Source: Sphingomonas sp. PP-F2F-G114-C0414 (GTDB lineage: Bacteria > Pseudomonadota > Alphaproteobacteria > Sphingomonadales > Sphingomonadaceae). From it: a DNA stretch of 64,000 nucleotides. The stretch is taken from positions 496,001-560,000 of the forward strand of contig NZ_RCWT01000011.1 of the NCBI RefSeq assembly GCF_003688595.1. Reading direction: 5' to 3'. Below the pieces are notes generated by a model that ran no database searches, was not told where the DNA came from, and saw only the letters and a list, made by a program, of their open reading frames with translations. The position numbers and the translations under genes were made by a program. Of this stretch, positions 61,563 through 64,000 are shown piece after piece (position 1 is the stretch's first letter; the number at the start of each line of letters is the position of its first letter).

Positions 61563-62375
61563 TCAGAACCACTTTTCCTTGATGACCAGCACGTCTTCGG
61601 GCTGGACCACCATGTCGAGATCGGGCTTGTCGATCTTCTGACCGCCGCGCCGCACTTCGATCCGCTTGACCGAACCGGCCAGCGTCGGCCCGCCGGCGAG
61701 CGCCAGCGCCTGGCGGAAGGTCATGCCAGGCTGGATCGGATAGGCGCCGCCCTTGTTGACTTCGCCGTAGACATAGACCGATTCGGCGGTCGGCACGAAC
61801 AGCGTGTCGCCCGGCTGGACCATGCGCGACGCGCCACCTGCCAGATCGGCGAGCGAGATGCGGACCGGCTGGCCACCGACCGGGGTCAGGATCACGGCGT
61901 TGGCGCCGTCGATCCGCGGCCCGCCCGCGCGCGCGACCATCGCCGACACGGTATAGGGTCGATCGATCGGATAGAGACCCGAATTGGGCACGGCACCCAG
62001 CACGGTCGCGGTCTTGCTGGCATAGGCGGTGATCTCGACGTTGATCGAGGGCTTGCTCAGATAGCCGCCACGGACATATGCCTGCGACAATTCGGTGCCG
62101 AGTTGCGCGGTCGTCTTGCCCGCCGCCTGGACCACGCCGAGGAACGGCGCGGTGATCGTGCCGTCGGCGCGGATCCGCGTCTTCGACGACATCGAATCCT
62201 GCCCGAACACGGTGACCGAAATCTCGTCGTTGGGCCCGAGCACGTACGAGCTTGCCGGCGTGACGGGTCCCTGACCAACGGGTGCATTGGCGACCTGCGC
62301 CTGCGCCTGCGCGAGCGGCACCGCGGACAACGCCACTGCGCCAGCCAGGCGTACGAAGTGCCAGCTAACTGTCAT
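61563..62375 (-). CDS. Polysaccharide export protein (Wza/GumB-like)
   Basis: A 270-residue periplasmic/outer-membrane protein. A signal peptide (FVRLAGAVALSAVPLAQAQA) precedes the Poly_export domain (SSYVLGPNDEISVTVFGQDS) and SLBB domains (GAVPNSGLYPIDRPYTVSAM, then EVNKGGAYPIQPGMTFRQAL). I chose ATG 62375, since GAGG lies six bases upstream; a second ATG at 62390 has no ribosome site. No lipobox cysteine is present. It forms the outer-membrane exit with Wzz. Confidence 0.93.
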   Translation of the reverse strand: MTVSWHFVRLAGAVALSAVPLAQAQAQVANAPVGQGPVTPASSYVLGPNDEISVTVFGQDSMSSKTRIRADGTITAPFLGVVQAAGKTTAQLGTELSQAYVRGGYLSKPSINVEITAYASKTATVLGAVPNSGLYPIDRPYTVSAMVARAGGPRIDGANAVILTPVGGQPVRISLADLAGGASRMVQPGDTLFVPTAESVYVYGEVNKGGAYPIQPGMTFRQALALAGGPTLAGSVKRIEVRRGGQKIDKPDLDMVVQPEDVLVIKEKWF

Positions 62376-62394
62376 GATGTGCCTCGTCATTGTG

Positions 62395-63618
62395 TCAGAA
62401 CCTGTACGATACGCCGGCCGCGGCGCGGTTGGCATCATAATCGTTTAACCCCGTATTGGTACGCCGCGACGTGCGCTGGCCATCCAACGTCAGATTGAGG
62501 CGCTCGCCCATCGCACGGGTCAGCCCCAAAGTCAGGCTGGAAAAACGATCGCTGGAAAAAGGCGACGCGATCACAAGCGGATCGCCGCGAAACTGTCGCC
62601 GTCCCAGAATCGCGCCGCCGCGCAGCGTGGTGCGCTCGGCAAACCGCCATTCGGTGTTCAGCGCGTAATCGGACTGGACGGTGAACCCGGACGGCACCAG
62701 CGAATCGTTGACGATGCGCCGACCCGCCTCACCCTTGAACATGATCCGCGGAATAGGCCGGAATACGAGGTCCACGTCCCAGCCGGGGCCATGATAGGGG
62801 CGCACGTTGGCCCCCTGGCTTCGCGCCTGGAGGTAATGCAGATCGACGTTCAGTTCGACCCGGCTCACGACCGCGCGATTGAACGTCACGCCCGCCTCGT
62901 CGATGCGATTGACGACGCCGATCGTCGGACGATCCGCTCGCGAATAGCGATAAAACAGTGCCACCTGTCCCAGGCTGGGACGCGCATAGCCGATTCCGCC
63001 CGCCGCGGAGACCAGCGTTTGGTCCGCGAAATCGAACTGTGTCGTGTTGCGCGTCGTCCGCCGCGACACTTCGGCCAGCGGAAAGAACCCCACGGCGCGA
63101 GGGCAGCTGGCCTTCACCGCCACCGTCGAGAACGTCTGGAAATTGTCGACCGGGCCGTTGATGTCGCCATAATCAGCCTGTTGCCGCGCGAATCGCAGAT
63201 CGGGCTGGATCTGGCAGATGCCAGCGACTCGGATCGTACCGGTCCCCTCTATGTCGGCGCGCGCACGGCTGCGATCGGTGTTCCGGGTATAGAAACTATA
63301 GGCGAAATCGCCGTCGACGCGCAGGTCGTTATGCCCGACCTGCCGTTGATAGGTCGCGCGCACCGCAGGCGTGACGATGATGTCGTCGACCGGCGCCGCG
63401 CGGTTTTCGTTGGTTCGAAAGATGTTGTCGTCATAGGCGACCTCCCCCGACGGCGTCACGCTCAGACCCGGCTGATCGATCGTCGTCACGCCGATCAGCG
63501 GGATCGGCAGCAACGGATTCCCCAGCTGCTCGGACTGCGCGACGGCGACCTGCGGAACGACGAAGGCAGCGGCACCCATTGCCTGGGCAATGACGCTGAA
63601 GACTCGCGCGCGATTCAT
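62395..63618 (-). CDS. Outer-membrane beta-barrel protein (BBP2-like)
   Basis: A 407-residue protein. A signal peptide (about 1-30, ending QVAVAQSEQ) is followed by SGEVAYDDNIFRTNENRAAP, the usual opening of the putative beta-barrel porin 2 family found in exopolysaccharide clusters. The rest is alternating beta strand, and the protein ends with Phe (GVSYRF). It probably forms an outer-membrane channel or anchor for the polymer. It is first in the leftward operon. ATG 63618 gives the cleanest signal peptide; earlier in-frame starts (63633, 63666) lack a ribosome site. Confidence 0.85.
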   Translation of the reverse strand: MNRARVFSVIAQAMGAAAFVVPQVAVAQSEQLGNPLLPIPLIGVTTIDQPGLSVTPSGEVAYDDNIFRTNENRAAPVDDIIVTPAVRATYQRQVGHNDLRVDGDFAYSFYTRNTDRSRARADIEGTGTIRVAGICQIQPDLRFARQQADYGDINGPVDNFQTFSTVAVKASCPRAVGFFPLAEVSRRTTRNTTQFDFADQTLVSAAGGIGYARPSLGQVALFYRYSRADRPTIGVVNRIDEAGVTFNRAVVSRVELNVDLHYLQARSQGANVRPYHGPGWDVDLVFRPIPRIMFKGEAGRRIVNDSLVPSGFTVQSDYALNTEWRFAERTTLRGGAILGRRQFRGDPLVIASPFSSDRFSSLTLGLTRAMGERLNLTLDGQRTSRRTNTGLNDYDANRAAAGVSYRF

Positions 63619-63841
63619 GCTGCAATGCAACATCGAGCGACGAACCGGTGAGGAATAACAACCGAACATAGAGTCTGCGTGCCTTCTCGTATCCACGGCG
63701 TCAAGACGCTCCTAACCGATGTAAAAGACGAACTCACCTTCGATCACGCTGCGCTGCCGCATAAGTGTTCCTATATGTCCCCTCCATTAACCGCATGTAA
63801 AACCCTGCGAATTAAGCATGAGTCCTCATCGAGGGTTCGTC

Positions 63842-64000
63842 ATGGTTCGCCGTTTTTTGCCACTATTCAGCATTTTGCTCGCATCCTGCGGCGGCGGCGA
63901 CGGCAGTTCCGCCTCGACCGAAGCCGTTACGACCGTTCCTGCTGCAGTGCCGTCGCCGACGCCCGCGCCTGCCGCCACGCCGACCGCCGCCGACGCCAGT
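63842..64000 (+). CDS. Lipoprotein with Pro/Thr/Ala-rich linker (5' part only)
   Basis: ATG 63842 with GAGGG a few bases upstream opens a frame that runs off the window. The leader MVRRFLPLFSILLASCGGGD has a lipobox LASC. Then comes a low-complexity Pro/Ala/Thr linker of the kind that precedes a surface or periplasmic catalytic domain. Fifty-three residues are visible. It is divergent from the exopolysaccharide operon, so a polysaccharide-modifying enzyme is possible, but the domain itself is not seen. Confidence 0.75.
   Translation, partial: MVRRFLPLFSILLASCGGGDGSSASTEAVTTVPAAVPSPTPAPAATPTAADAS

Overview
The window reads as a chromosomal segment of a motile, GC-rich alphaproteobacterium, most likely a Sphingomonas or close sphingomonad. 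The reasons are the GC-biased codon use, the MucR-type regulator, the ExbB/PomA-like second stator, the REP-type palindromes and the style of the flagellar and exopolysaccharide genes. The genus is an inference from remembered protein style; no database was searched.

Layout. 1-4.8 kb: the 5' part of an NAD(P)-binding NDUFA9-like gene, tRNA-Leu(CAG), a probable polymorphic toxin with a coupled immunity gene, an MFS transporter, a chorismate-lyase-like protein and a truncated DUF4188-type gene. 4.9-23.2 kb: mucR, then the first flagellar block. The block is a long leftward operon flgBCDEFGHIJKL followed by motAB. Divergent from it are a second MotA/MotB-like pair with flgA, then flgMN, a flagellar lytic transglycosylase, flhA and fliA. 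23.2-33.2 kb: a P-loop kinase, then an acetate module of acetyl-CoA synthetase, CrbR-like response regulator, SSS-type hybrid sensor kinase (CrbS-like), porin and MFS permease. 33.2-51.6 kb: a frameshifted acetyltransferase, flagellin, a sigma-54 activator, then fliEFGHIJKLMNOPQR-flhB and fliDS. 51.6-56.9 kb: zntB-like, a siroheme-synthase-like gene, lysA, a small lipoprotein, argH and a divergent thioredoxin-like lipoprotein. 57-64 kb: a leftward exopolysaccharide operon (outer-membrane barrel, Wza, AAA ATPase, Wzz, degenerate CpsD-like protein, GT4) and the start of a lipoprotein gene.

Flagellar regulation can be read in the DNA. Good sigma-54 (-24/-12) elements precede flgB, the lytic transglycosylase, motA and the second motA. 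Sigma-28 elements of the form TAAA-N15-GCCGttac precede flagellin, fliD and (weaker) flgM. With the local sigma-54 activator, FliA and FlgM this gives a class II/III hierarchy: hook-basal body and export genes first, then filament, cap and anti-sigma factor.

The points most worth a second look are: the tRNA-adjacent toxin/immunity pair; the REP-like palindromes lying inside coding sequence (siroheme-synthase-like gene, fliP leader) and at the fliP/Q and fliQ/R junctions; a FliM without the usual CheY-binding peptide; a second stator whose MotA-like subunit lacks TM1 and appears almost leaderless; an acs/porin divergent region with a near-perfect palindrome beside a CrbS/CrbR-like pair; and an exopolysaccharide operon in which the Wzc/CpsD-type ATPase has lost its P-loop while an unrelated AAA ATPase sits between Wza and Wzz.
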